Positions 21,924-43,181 of a stretch of DNA of 64,000 bases are shown piece after piece. The number at the start of each line of letters is the position of its first letter. Within the stretch, counting starts at the first letter, position 1. Origin of the DNA: Psoroptes ovis (Eukaryota; Arthropoda; Arachnida; Sarcoptiformes; Psoroptidae); NCBI GenBank assembly GCA_002943765.1, contig PQWQ01000009.1:1302001-1366000 (forward strand), given 5' to 3'. Position numbers and translations under genes: made by a program. The notes below the pieces were generated by a model. The model made no database searches. It saw only the letters and a program-made list of their open reading frames with translations, and had not been told where the DNA came from.

Positions 21924-23068
21924 ATGTCACAAGCTGATTCAGTGCTTAATTTTGGTGGTAAAACATGGGAACTGAGTCCATATGAGCTGCAACGGCAACC
22001 ACAAGAAGTGATTACTGACAATACCGAAATTGCTGTTAGTCCACGCAGTTTACATTCAGAATTAATGTGTCCTATATGTTTGGATATGTTAAAATCAACA
22101 ATGACCACCAAAGAATGTTTACATCGTTTTTGTCATGATTGTATTATAACAGCATTACGTAGCGGTAATAAAGAATGTCCAACTTGTCGTAAAAAATTAA
22201 TTTCGAAACGTTCATTGCGTGCTGATCCAAATTTCGATATGTTAATTTCGAAAATATATCCAATACGTGAAGAATATGATGCGCAACAAGAAAGAGTGAT
22301 AACTAGTGTCAATAAACAATTTGTACAAAATATTGAAGAAACATTAAGAATGCAAGCATTGAATCGATCTCGTAATAAAAGATCTCAAAATAATAATGAT
22401 GATGGTTTGTTTATTTGGTTTGACATTTTATTTCGATATTCATGACAATGTTTGTTTTCTACACATACAGCAGATACAAACGAAAATCGAAGATTGCGTG
22501 CCGATTCGAATGGATTTCCAAGTGAAAACAATTCAGATATTCATGATGAAAATATTCAAGAAATTGAATTAATCATCAAACCATTACCACAAGCTGAACG
22601 AAGGGTAAAATTTGATCATATGATTTAAAATATTTCAAATTGATTGATTGTTTCAATTAGGATCCATCATTGAATCAAACTAGATTTTTGAAAACAACCA
22701 CAACTGCAACCATAAATCATATTGCCAAATATTTGAAAATGCGATACAATTTTGAATCATCTGAAGATGATGATGGTGCCAACAATGATAATAACAATAA
22801 TAATAATAATAGTGGTACATCTAATGGTAAATCTTCAGCAACCAATGATGATGCAAAAATATCACAATCAACATCTGCATCATCATCATCATCAGCAGCA
22901 GCATCGACAACATCAGCATTTCCATTCACATTGTATATTGCAGCAGGACCAGGCCAATATAATCCATTACAAGGATCGATAACACTGTCACAGGTTGATG
23001 ATCAATATTGGAAAGCAAATAAACCATTGGAATTGTTTTATGCATATAAAGTGAATCCAACTTCATAG
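21924..23068 (+). CDS. RING1: Polycomb RING1/RNF2 E3 ubiquitin ligase (dRing/Sce)
   Basis: RING1/RNF2 is the catalytic E3 of PRC1 and monoubiquitinates histone H2A. Exons are 21924-22404, 22471-22604 and 22661-23068, with introns of 66 and 56 bp, giving 340 residues (human RNF2 is 336). N-terminal KTWELSPYELQRQPQEVITD is diagnostic. The C3HC4 RING uses C49, C52, C65, H67, C70, C73, C85 and C88 (CPICLDML, ECLHRFCHDC, CPTCRKKL). The following KRSLRADPNFDMLISKIYP is highly conserved. After an Asn/Ser-rich linker the RAWUL domain (about 205-335) reads IELIIKPLP, RFLKTTTTATINHIAKYL, FTLYIAAGPGQY, and YWKANKPLELFYAYK. The insertion of Asp/Asn/Ser/Ala repeats inside RAWUL is typical of low-complexity expansion in this genome. 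Confidence 0.97.
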
Positions 23069-23376
23069 ATTCAAAGATTGAAAAAAAAATGTAAACAAAT
23101 ATTTGATCAACAAAAATTCGGCAAGAAAAATTTGAATTTTTCTTTGTAATTTCTCACTAATCAATCATATTCATATTCGTGTTAAACATTGAATATTATC
23201 CATAGATAATGATATACATCTAATTGAACAGCAGCAACAACAACAGAAAATAATTCACTTTTACCATTTCTTTCTTTGAAATTCACTTTCATTACTTAAA
23301 TGTATCACATATTCACAAATGGTTCATTTGATTTCATTTGTTTCAGCTGATTTTTTCTTGTCTTTTTACATTTCTC

Positions 23377-23382
23377 AATAAA
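23377..23382 (+). terminator. Poly(A) signal of RING1
   Basis: AATAAA about 310 bp after the stop, at the end of a moderately T-rich 3'UTR. It is the best placed of several possible signals. Confidence 0.35.
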
Positions 23383-23399
23383 ACATTTCAACTAAAAAA

Positions 23400-25608
23400 A
23401 CAAATTGAAATCAAACTTTGGAACGTGCCCTGAAAACATCGGAGAAAATGGTGAAAATTTAAAAAAATGAAATAGAAATCATTCATGGAATAAATTTTTT
23501 TTTGAATTTAGAAAATGTGATGTAAATATACGTGTGTATTTTGAAACAATGGACAAATTTTTCTTTGAAATTTTTTTCTGAACAAATATTTGAAATTTGA
23601 AACATTTGAAAACAAAATGAAAATTGAAAATGAAATAAAAATGAAATCATTCACACTTTTCAAATGTAATTTTGTATACATGTGTTTGTAAATATATTTT
23701 GTTCAACTATTTGTTTGTTTGTTTGTCATCAATTTGTATCAGTTAATTTGACAGCAAACAAACAAATTGAATGGTTGAATTGAATGAATGAATGAATGAA
23801 TTGAGAATTTAATTTTTTTCAAATATTTCCATTTCTACACTAGCAGCACTGTACATGTGACATTTATTTACATTGTGTTTAAATAGTTTCAATTTTGTGT
23901 TCCGTCTGTTATTGTGTGGAATTTTCCTATTGTTTTTCCATGGATTTTATGATTTAATGATTCACGATTAATAATGTGTTTAATATCAAATATTTAATGG
24001 AATATTTGTTGTTCTGAAATTCATCAAATACAAGTATGTAATCAGCTGGATTGTTTCCAGTAAGAATATCGAAATATTGTCGTCGTTACAATAAACGGTA
24101 AGTATGTTTTCATTGATTGATTCAATATCGACACAGTTATTAGATTTATCATATGATACGGCCGAATTTTTTATTTTATTTATTTATTTTCGTTCCTTAT
24201 TTCGGTTCCTTATTATCAATTTCAAATGAAATGAAATAAAATGATGCACTTACTCTGACACATACACATTAAACAGGTAATCCCCGTTGTGTTTGTATTG
24301 CTATTTTCCATTAAATTTTTTATTTGTTTGTTTGTTTGTTTGTCGGATTTAATTTTATTTTATTTCTTCATTTATTTCATTTATTTATTTATTTTTTCTG
24401 TGTGTGTGTTCAATTTCTTCCAATAATCATTTAATTAATTTATCTATTTATTTATTATTGAAGAAGAAAATTGAAAAGTATAAAAATAAATGAATGGAAA
24501 ATAAAGATTCAAATAAGAAGAAAGTTTTTAATTTCAAATATAAATTTTCATATATTTTTATTTATTTTTATATGAATCATTCATTTAATGATCAGCAATT
24601 ATAATTGGATTTGAAAGAGAATCCGAAATGAATTTGATTCATTTTCGATAGAAAAAAAGGAAAAAATTTTAATTAAAATTCAATATCAAAGAAATGAATA
24701 AAATAAAAGATTTCAAATGAATTTTTCACCAATCGTAAATTGAAATTTATATCATTTGCTCTTCTTTTATTTTGATCTTCTTTTATCTTGAATCGAATCA
24801 ATGAATGAATCGATTTCGATTGTTATGATGACATTTGGATTTGATCTCAATCTCGATTCGATATTTAATTGAATAATCATGTAATAATATTGTTTTGTTT
24901 TTTTTTTCGTAGTATTCAAACGATGTTTCAATGAAATTTACTTTGCCAAAGCAGAAACAGGTCCTTTTTTTATTTAAAAATTGAATCAGAAAATAAATAA
25001 ACAGAGGTAGTGATGATGAACCTTCATCATCACACGCATCGATTCATGTTCATCATCATCATCATTCATCAATCAGTTTAATCAATTCAATCAATGAGTT
25101 CAATCATTTCTAATCGATTTTTTCTCCTGTATATAAACAATTGTAAATTTTTTTCAATTTTTTTCTGTGCCATTTTGCCATTAATTTATTCGACATCGAC
25201 ATTGCCAGTGCCATCATTTCAATATTTTCATTTCATTTGAAAAAATTGAAATATTTTCATCAATGATTGACCATATCGCTACAAAAATAATGATCAATTT
25301 GAATCTGTAATGAGTTTGAACCTATCCATCATGATTTGATGGTTGGAAAAACAATACCACAAAAAAAAGAGAGAGACCTAAATTAGAAATCTCGCCATTA
25401 TCATTACAAATGATGAATGTTTGTTTCCATTCATATGATACACTTGTGCAATTTAATTCAATTTAATAATAATTTGATACTTTTGAACCATAAAATGAAA
25501 CCAAAAACAAATAACTGAAATGAATAATAATGATAATTTGTAATATGAACCAGAAAACAAATTGTTATCATTATTATTATTTAATTTTTCCATTTTTTCC
25601 ATTAAATT
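23400..25608. other. Start of the gene desert; possible non-coding first exon
   Basis: AT-rich non-coding sequence. At 24041-24050 ATCAGCTGGA resembles the E-box core-promoter motif, and 47 bp further a consensus donor (aaacg|gtaagtatg, exon end 24097) is found. Together they suggest a 5'UTR exon on the plus strand with a long intron. A hairpin with 11-bp arms (GTGATGATGAA) lies at 25010-25033. Confidence 0.25.
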
Positions 25609-25821
25609 ATGATTGAAACAATAATAATAATAATAATGCTGAAACAGGAACAAAATGAAATTATTAAACCAAAAATGTCAATATATTTAACGAGAATAAC
25701 AATAATCATCATCATCATTATCAATATCAAAGCAAATGTATTTCAATCATCTGATACAATATGGCCATCAACCATATCGTTATCATCAACATCATCATCA
25801 TCATTGAGGCATTCATCAAAG
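25609..25821 (+). CDS. Candidate first coding exon with signal peptide (gene unknown)
   Basis: A frame from ATG 25609 (alternatives 25636 and 25675) encodes MSIYLTRITIIIIIIINIKA, a signal-peptide-like segment, then a Ser/Thr-rich stretch (VFQSSDTIWPSTISLSSTSS) with TCA/CCA-rich codons like those of the real genes here. It meets a donor at 25822 (tcaaag|gtatat) in phase 0; a second donor at 25855 (cgaa|gtaata) is also in phase 0. No partner exon was found within the window, so this is a hypothesis: the start of a secreted or membrane protein with long introns. No family is recognised. Confidence 0.3.

Positions 25822-33828
<8,007 letters not shown>

Positions 33829-33900
<72 letters not shown>
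33829..33900. repeat. (GT)36 dinucleotide microsatellite
   Basis: An uninterrupted GT tract of 72 bp, preceded by a short TATG tetramer run (33,781-33,799). Frames through it are simple Cys-Val repeats and are not genes. Confidence 0.95.
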
Positions 33901-33901
<1 letters not shown>

Positions 33902-34217
33902 CAATGTCATTTATAAGGAATTATTCCAAAGTATAATATTCTTGAAGAATTTTTTGAAATAAAAGTTTTTTCTTTTCTCATTACATTAGATTGTATTATA
34001 TTCATTCATTCATTCATCATTCTGGTGAATTTATTTTCGTTTCATTTTACTATATTTCAATTAATATTGAAAACATTTAATAAGTCTTGAAAGATACATT
34101 ACTTACTTAGTAGATCATTTCTGAAGAAATTCCAAAGATTTCTTAGTCCTTTTTTTCATCAGATTTTAATCATTTGGAATTTAATAATAAAAATGCCAAA
34201 TGATAATATTAATAATA

Positions 34218-34422
34218 ATGGATCGAATGAATTTCGATGAATGTCCATTCATTCATTTAATGTTATTTATTTATTTGTTTCATATATTGGCATTGATGTC
34301 GTTTTTTTCTGGGGGCCTTATGATACGAGTTTCGATAAATTCACAATTGTTATTATTAACTTGCCAGATCTGTCCAGTGTTTTATCAATTATTATTTTCA
34401 TTTATTTTTTCGATTTTCAAAG
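34218..34422 (+). other. Weak candidate coding exon with hydrophobic N-terminus
   Basis: ATG 34218 begins MDRMNFDECPFIHLML, followed by a long hydrophobic stretch, and reaches a donor-like site (ttcaaag|gtaaat) after 205 nt (phase 1). The T-rich sequence makes hydrophobic frames common by chance, so support is weak. Confidence 0.12.
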
Positions 34423-35392
34423 GTAAATATTCGAAATCATTGAAATCAATCAAATATTCTAAATGTTTTGACCCTAAAATTATGCTGGTTTCATCAATGA
34501 TTTCGTTGATGAAAATAATTGATCATTGAATGTAAATCGTCGTCGTAGTAAAATCAAATTGAAATATATCAATGTTTATCCATGTTTTCGTTTTACATTG
34601 TTTGAACGATCGATGGCGTTACTTTGATTTTTGAATTTTTGAAGTAAATCGTTTTTCTCGATAATGTCAAAAATGTATGCAATTACTTCGAGGCAAAAAT
34701 ATCGTACCCCATTTAGGCCATGTTTTTGACAAATTGGAATTCGGCTTCATAAAATGAAAATAAAAATAATTAGCTTAATTCTTTCCATTGTTTTTTTGAT
34801 TTCAAATTTGCATTTCACCGATTGGAAAAAATTCTTGAATAATTGAATGGGTGGAATATGTATGTATGAAAAGGAAGAAAAATCAAATTGAAAGACCCTC
34901 GAATTGAAATGTTGTGATTTTCACATCTATTGTATTAATAATAATCATTATCATGATAATTATAATCATTGTCAAATGAAAAAATTTCCAATTACCAATC
35001 GCTATAACTCGAGGCCATCAATTAAGATGATTTTCATTTTTTCTGTTCTCCGCTCTATTCGTTGACATTATTTGTTGCTATTGTTTCATAGCAAATATTT
35101 TCATTATGTGATTGTGTTTCGTTGAATTAATCGTAATTTTCACAATTTAAATTGAATTTTTCATTTGTTTTATCCATACATCAATAATGATAATGAAAAA
35201 TAGCTAATCAATCAATCGATCATTGATTGATGAATCTTGAAATCTATTTATATTGTCTTGTTATCAATTTACTCCGCCAAATCCAAGTTGTCTGCACACA
35301 TATAAAGAGAATGATTGAAAAGACTGATTGATTAGCAAAACACTAATCACCGATTCATCATCGATTGAGCATATATCGATCTCATAGGTCAA

Positions 35393-35614
35393 ATGATTTT
35401 GATCAATTTTTATTATATTTCTCTTGCTGTTTTTTTTTTGGCTTTGATTAATCTTAATCCTAATGGTGATGGTGGAAAATCATTTCATTTTACAAGTCTC
35501 TCTTTGTATATTCAGTTTGAACTGGAATTCACTGGAGAAATTCATGGATTTCTATGTTTTGAATGTAATAATTTCAATCGAAATTCATTTAAAATTTTTA
35601 GACTCATGCTATGA
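35393..35614 (+). CDS. Possible small secreted peptide (73 residues) or Ly6-like first exon
   Basis: A TATA-like box (CATATAAAGAG, about 35,299-35,309) lies about 90 bp before ATG 35393 (aaATG). The frame gives a strong signal peptide (MILINFYYISLAVFFLALIN) and then NPNGDGGKSF, with GFLCFECNN near the end; AATAAATAAA follows the stop by about 55 bp. The CxxC after a signal peptide recalls the start of Ly6/three-finger proteins, where more cysteines would come from later exons; a donor-like gaat|gtaata follows the first Cys of that motif. No later exons were recognised. The length alone is compatible with chance in AT-rich DNA. Confidence 0.25.
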   Translation: MILINFYYISLAVFFLALINLNPNGDGGKSFHFTSLSLYIQFELEFTGEIHGFLCFECNNFNRNSFKIFRLML

Positions 35615-38600
35615 TTTGATTTTTGTGATTTGAAATGAAAAATTTCATATATATTGAAATTGAAAATAAATAAATCAAAATCAATGAAAAAAATTAAATT
35701 CGAGAGAAAAAAAATGAATTATAAAATCATCGAATCGTTGGAATTTGAACAACGACACATTTTTTCGAAATTGAATTATTGACATTTAGATTGCTTTCCT
35801 GGTACACCTGAGATTTTCCTTGAGTAATAAATCGATTCTTATATTTTATTTTATTTTATTTTTTATTTTTTGCAAAGAAATTCTTGTTGATTTGGTAGCG
35901 GCAATAAATACTTGGGAAACGATGTGAAATCCAGTGAAATGGCAAAATCTAATAACGACGTTGTATTTGTATGTGGAATTTATCTAAAATGTTCGTGTGT
36001 GTGATCGTATATTTGAAAATTGTCAAGAGAATATTGCATGTGGACTTTCCGAACAACAACAACACACACAAATAAAAAATAAAGTACAATTTAGACCAAA
36101 AGAAAAATAATACCAAGGCGAACTAGTCGATGCTAACATCGGATGTGTGTGCTTGTGTATGTTTGTCTTGGTTCTTGGTGCTTGCTTAGGCACGCAGCCA
36201 CGACGCCCACTAATGAAATTGAAATAGAGAATAAGTGAACAAATATCCTCTAAGGATTAATTTTTCTTCAAGAATTTTCTTGTGACAAACACATGCAGAG
36301 AATATGCAAGAATTTTTGGTTGTATAATTTTAATTTCGATCAAAGATAAATGACTTAATGAATAAGTGAGAAAATGCGATCAGTGAGATTGTCAGTTAGT
36401 TTTTCCATTATTATTATCATTTTAAATGAATTTTATTCAATCAAAATATTCAAATATCGATGATGATTATAATTTTCCAAAGATGAAACAGAATCGATTC
36501 ATATTTTTGTATTGAAATTTTTCTTGAAATTCTAATTTCATTTTATTTTTGAATGGTTGAAATTTGAAATGATTTGAGATGAAATCATTTGATTTTATCC
36601 AATCGAGAATTCAAATGATTCGAAGATTTCCGTAATAAATTTTTTTTTTCATTCATTGAATTACAAATTCGATGCCTTGGTGCACCGGAATAACGAATGA
36701 TTTTCTGCTTTTCGATATGTTTTGAATTGAATTATTTAATAATCATAATAATGATGATGATGATTCACCTGTATTTTCTATTAATAATTTCAAATTTCTT
36801 ATGAGAGGAAAATATCTTGAAAAATTTTTGAAAGTTTCAACATGAATGATTTTCGATAAAATTATGATATATCAATCATATTTTAATGTAAATTTTGTTT
36901 TTTTTTCAAGAAAAAAAATATGAATTGAATTTGAATCTGAATTGAATGAAAATAGAAATTCTTCCATACATTTTCAATAGAATGGATATTTCTTGTTGGG
37001 TTTATTTTCTCCTGAATTCAAAAAACATTTTTTCCTTCCCTTTTATTTCGTGCACTGTGTTTTTGTCTATTATGGAATATGAACAAAATGAATGAATGAA
37101 CGAAGATAGAATATTAAGAATTCTTGCAAAGCATCAACCAACGACAAAATTGGGAAAATATTTTTGACATCATTAAGTGTTCATTCATTCATTCATTCAT
37201 TCATTTTGTTTCCATTCATTCATGATTATTATTATTATTATTATCATTGAAAATCCATTATTTTTCAAAGTTTTTTATTTGAATAAAAAATGATAAAAAT
37301 CTAAGAGTTCAGATCACTATTATTCATTGAAATTTTGCTTATTTATTGAAAGGAATCTTCATTATTTGTTGAATATAATCAATAATCTAAATCAATTTTT
37401 CTTTGAATTTACCTGAAATTTTGTTCTTATTATGACAATGCATCGATATTTCATCATTTTTCCATTATTTGATGCGATTTTTGAACCAATATTTGTACAA
37501 TTTGCATGTTTCTCTCCCTATTTTTTTTATCCCAAAAAAATGATTTCATGAAAAATTCTTATTCACATATTTATTTCAAATGTTCAATGATCAATTATAT
37601 ATTCATCATTATTATGATATCAATAATAATAATGATCATGATGATGATGATGATGATCAACAAGATAATAATAAATAATAAAAAAATTTTGCCCCTCCAA
37701 ACATACATATATGACCTGAATGATTGTAAATAATTTATCATCAAATACACATTATTATTATTATTATTTTTCTATGGATATTTTTATACTTTTGGGCTAC
37801 CTTTTTCGGTTGTCTAAGATGTTTTTGAACACACAAACACATACGTATAAAAATATTATCAAAAATTATTTGAAAAAAAAATGTATTCATAAAATGTATG
37901 TTTATGTATGAGCGAGCAAATTTTAGTTTTTTTCTCCAGTACTTCTTCAGTGCATACACATATTTTTTCTACTTTGAAAATGAATAAATATAAAAATACA
38001 TTTTATTGCATGAGTGTTCCATTATTATGATTATGATTATGATTATTTTCAATTGAAAAAACTGTACCATTAATGAATGAATGAATGATCCGAAGAAAAA
38101 CGAGAAGAAAATTAATTGATGCCTTTAAGTTATTATAAATATTATCGTATTATTTCATATGATATGATTATGATTATCAATATTTTTATGTTTTACAAAT
38201 TGTATCCATTTGTAAGTGTCGTTAAGCCTTAGCCGCTGCTTTTATTTTATATTTGACAATGTGTTTTATTTCTTTATTTTGATTTAATTTTATTCAATTT
38301 TATTTAATTCAATAATATATTTGGATCATCATCATTATATATGTATTATTTGTGTCCATGTGTTATTTGTATCTGTAAATCTATCTTCAAGTATTTTGTG
38401 TAAAAGATAAATATTCAATTTTCACAGATAATAATTGTTAATGATGATGATGATGATGAGCCTTTGATGAGATTCGTATCTGTATTTTTGACGGCAGCTA
38501 TATATGTAGTAATAATCTAGTTCACCTGATTTTATTTCATTTTTGTGTTTGAAAGAAAAAAATTAGTCAAATAATATTTAATTTGGGGCAAATTTTGCAA

Positions 38601-41600
38601 TTGGTTTCTATTTTCTTCGATATTGCTAATAATAATAATGATAATAATATTTACAAATATGTTCGCCTATGTTGAAAAAGCATTTCAAAGGTTTATCAAA
38701 AGTAAAGTATTAACTTTTGAATAATTTCAAATAATTTTTTTTTCAATTTCGTAAACCGTAATGAAAATTGATTTTTATCAATCATTCTATGGCATAGATG
38801 AAGATGATTTCCAATGAATAACCACCGGTATTTTTTCTTTTCTTTTCTTTTTGATAAACAATCGATAAAAATTCGCATAATCTTCTATCGGCTAGCAGCT
38901 TATTTCATTTATTACTATTTCAATGACAGTAGACAGAGAGAATATTGTGAAAATGGTGAAGTAAACATGTGAAAACTTTTTTTCTTGTTAAAATGCAAAT
39001 AACCTGAACGGTTTGTTCGTTCGTTTAAATTGAATATTTGTTTACCTTTTTGATTAATAATGCAAATAAATTTTATTGAAATTCATAGAAAACTAAAAAA
39101 CCTTCATATATAGAAAAATGAATGATAATAACCTCATTGAATGTATGTAATCAAATGTAGAAAAAAAATGCAAGACAACATCCTTGATAATTTATCTATT
39201 TATTTAATCTCATTTTGAAATTAATCTTTTTTGATTTAAAAAAAATTTTCTCAATTGATTTTTCTTATAAAAATATTTTCACCATTTGAAAATAGAAAAA
39301 ACTTTTCACAAATACACAGACTTATTCAAACACAGTTCAAATATTTGAATTAATTTAAAATGTCTTAGAAATTCTTTTTGATTAATTTGAATAAGTCATT
39401 TGAGATTTTAAAAAAAAAATTCATAGATAACAGATTTACAGATTTCTTATGAAAAAAAATAAACAAAACTGATTGACCTGCATCCAATGATCATTAGATG
39501 ATATCTAATTATTCGGTACAAGTTTAACAAGAAAAAAGACTGAAATCATTCAAAAAAAAAATCATCAAGGATGGTTCACCTCGAATCATCATGTCAGGTG
39601 AATCATTGATTTTATTAAAAATTTTTAAAATCAATTCAATTCATTTTTTTTTTAAAATTCCATTTCAAATTGATATCAATAAACACTGGCTGTTTAGCCA
39701 TATCATACCACCACATTAGCAAACAGTTATGTTCACGCATATTCATACACAACAAATTCAAATACCTTTCAAAAATTTTTATTAAAATGTTTTCATTTTT
39801 CGACTCGATTTCTGGTCATTTTCTTTAATGATTATGGTTATTGTTATTACCAATTGACTAGCTTCTTAAATGCACACAAATTTGAATTGAAAACGAGGTT
39901 ATAAGTCTTGTGTACAGTTGTTTTATTCGCTATAGCTCCGTATATACAAATACAAATTTTTTTACTTCAAAAATTAAACGATTATTGATCAGACAAACAA
40001 GTATTTAAATAAATATAAAGGTATTTAAATGTATTTGAACTGAATAAAAATACCAGACAAATAAATGAATGAATGAACAAGTCGAATGAGTATTTATTTT
40101 CAATAGATTTAACTGGTCAAACTAAAGAAATAACTCATAGATAAAGTGCAAAATCATCAACATATAAACTTGAATTAAAGATGTTTGAATGTGTGTGTGT
40201 GTGTGTGCTACCTTTTCACCATTTTCAAAGCTTTATATTAGCACATATGTGATGCTCTGATGTTCGGTGAAAAATTTGGTCAGAAAAAATCACATGAAAA
40301 AGAGTGATCAATAATCGAACTGGTTATTTACTAGATTCAGCGAATAAATAGCGAGAAAAGATAAGGATAACACACATCGATTATTATTATTGCTATATGA
40401 CCAAATAGTAGAAAAATATTTAAAAGTATTTGACCTTTTTAAATATATTTTTATTTCAATTGATTGAACCAATGATGCCGTATTCTATTCTCCAATCATT
40501 CCTATCATTTTTTTAAAAATATTTTTCCATACATCTTTGATAATAATTTCATTTCATTTCTCCTCAAATTTGTATATTTGATGATTGACCGAAAACATTA
40601 CACCTGAACCAGGTTATAATATTGATAATAATAATAATAAAACCGGTTGTTTTTTCATATTTTTTTTTATTTCTTTTGAAAATAATGTGTTTGCATATAT
40701 TTGTATTTTAACAAATGAATGAATGAATGAATGATAATATTGATATTACTACAAGATGCAGTAAAATATCTTAAATTATGATTTAATGTTGTGTTGCTGG
40801 TTATTTTATAAGAGTACAGAGATAATTTTTTTTTCAAATGGTAAAAGGTAGCTAATCATAAAATGATCATGATGATGATCATCATCATCATCATATTCGT
40901 TTATGATTACTATTTCGTATGATTATTTATTCTATAATAATCGATGAACCAAGCCCATCATCATCATAATCATTTCTTATTGTTTTATCAATTTTTTGTA
41001 TTGTATTTTATTCTATTTTTTGAATATAATCAAATCTTGAACAAATGATAGCATTATAAATATAATATTAATTCATTCACAGATCGGAAGTTATTCAATC
41101 ACTATTTCATTCAATCGATTGTATAAATTGAATTGTATCGTAATATTGAATATCTCATTAAAATTTGATTAATTTTTGAATTCAAATAAGAATGAATGAT
41201 TTGAATTTAATTTTTACGAAATAAAATCAAAAAAAAATAATGATTAAAATGCTTATAATCATCAATTATTTTTGAATTAATTTTTTTATAATTTAAGCAA
41301 AAAAAAAAATAATAGAAATAATGATAATCAATTCATTTTGATTTGATTTCGATTTTTATTTAATTGATTTATTTCTTATTAATTCATCCATTTTTGAAAT
41401 AATTTGAATTCAATTTTATTTTTTTGTAATTTTTGAATTTTTTCGCTGCCCAAATAAATACTGGTGCTTTTTTTCAGATATAAAATTCTATGGATTCTTA
41501 TATCGATGAGATGAATTTGTGATTTCTGCTATGTTCTATTAATTCATAATTTTTAATTAGAATTTCCATTTATTTATTCATTTGTATGTCATCGAATTTC

Positions 41601-42881
41601 AATTTTCAATCATCATCATTATTCCATTATTTATAATTTTGATAATCAAATTTTCATTCTCATTCTGATTCAATTATCTATTGTAATTTGATCATTAAAT
41701 TTAATTGATTATAATGATGATTACACATCCCATATACAGATAGATAGATAGATAGATATACCTTCGTTCGTTTGTTATTGTAATTATTAATAATGTAAAT
41801 GGTCACATAAATATATCATACAATATATGGAAAACAAATAATTATTTGATGAATTGAATTTGTTTTTTTTTTTTTTTTTGATTATTGTTAAATGAATTAC
41901 GGCGCAAAATCAAAGATATTGTTTGTTTGTTGTTTTTCCATGCAAAAATATTCAATTTGAATTCAATTGTTTTTTTTTGTGCTGTTGTCTACGTTTAGAA
42001 AATCAAACAAATCAATCATCATTTAAGAATTCAACATTTTCAATCATTTAGGTTTGAAGTGGCATTGAAAATGGTGGAAAATTTTCCCATTTTTTCCAAA
42101 TGAATAACTATGAAAATACCTTTATAATCCTTGAATATTTTCACCAATAATTTTTCCCCATGAAAAAAACCGGTAAATTTTTTTTTCGTAGAAAAGTTTG
42201 GTGAAGATGTTCAATTCATTATCGACTCATGTCTTTGACCATTTTTTTTTCCATGACCCGAAAATTATTCGAAATCGGTATAAGGTGAGAAAAAAAGAGG
42301 TTCAAACGTGTCAATAACATTTGACCTGTTTTTTTTGAAAAAAAATATTTTTAAAAATTTGTACGAAAGTTTTTGTGAATAATGTTTTGGTGAATTGAAA
42401 TTTAAAATAATGAAAAAAGTTGTTTTAATTTAAAATTAATCCAAAATTCTGTCGTTAATGTGTTCTCTCTCATCTTATTTTCTCCCAATGTTTGAACCCA
42501 TTGGTGAACATGCCAATGGCAAAATTGATTGAAAGTTGAACACAGAAATAAACAAATAAATAGATGGAAAATGTTTGACATTTTCCATTCATTCAGTATT
42601 TGTATAAATTCGAGTTTAAATTATTATTATTTTCCGTACAATTATCATTTCAGGTTCCATTATCTTTACTTGAATTCTTTGATTGTCTTTGAATTTCAAT
42701 AAAAATGATGAAAAAATCGAAAAACAATTCTCATCATCAATCAATCAAATTTCCCTAAGGACATTTATATTCAAAAAATATTCATTCATCCTACAAATAC
42801 AACAAACACATTTAACCATTGATTTATTTTGTATTAGAATTCACATATGAATACAAATACACATATATTCCGAACGGTAAA
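35615..42881. other. Non-coding AT-rich stretch
   Basis: Low complexity: ATTC, ATG/CAT and TTA runs and a GATA tetranucleotide run near 41,740. A slightly GC-richer patch at about 36,115-36,215 has no long frame. No gene or RNA is recognised. Confidence 0.5.
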
Positions 42882-43181
42882 ATGTTCATTGACAACGTTG
42901 AAACATCACCAGAAACTGTCACCCATCATCAACATCGTTATTTTATTATTATTATTTATTTCAAATCAATTTTCAGTGAAACGAAAAGAAAAAAACAGGA
43001 AAAACAAAACTTTGATTTAGAAACATTGACGAAGAATCGTCGACTACAGATGAAAGAACAGGGAGATTTCATTTTGAAAAATATAAAGATTTGCGCATCA
43101 TATTTTTTCATATCCATTTTGGACAAATCAAAAGATTTTTTTACGAATCCCATTTTACCTTTTTGGCGCCTGATCATTTGA
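42882..43181 (+). other. Open frame of 99 residues, no family recognised
   Basis: ATG 42882 begins MFIDNVETSPETVTHHQH and includes a charged middle (TKRKKQEKQNFDLETLTKNR). The frame stays open upstream to about 42,819 and a splice-like tattag|aattc exists there. The length is somewhat more than expected by chance, but composition is weak evidence and nothing nearby supports it. Confidence 0.15.

Noticed and set aside
36115..36215. TTAGGCACGCAG resembling the miR-124 core
   Set aside because: Only a partial match, the seed is not exact, and no pairing arm was found.
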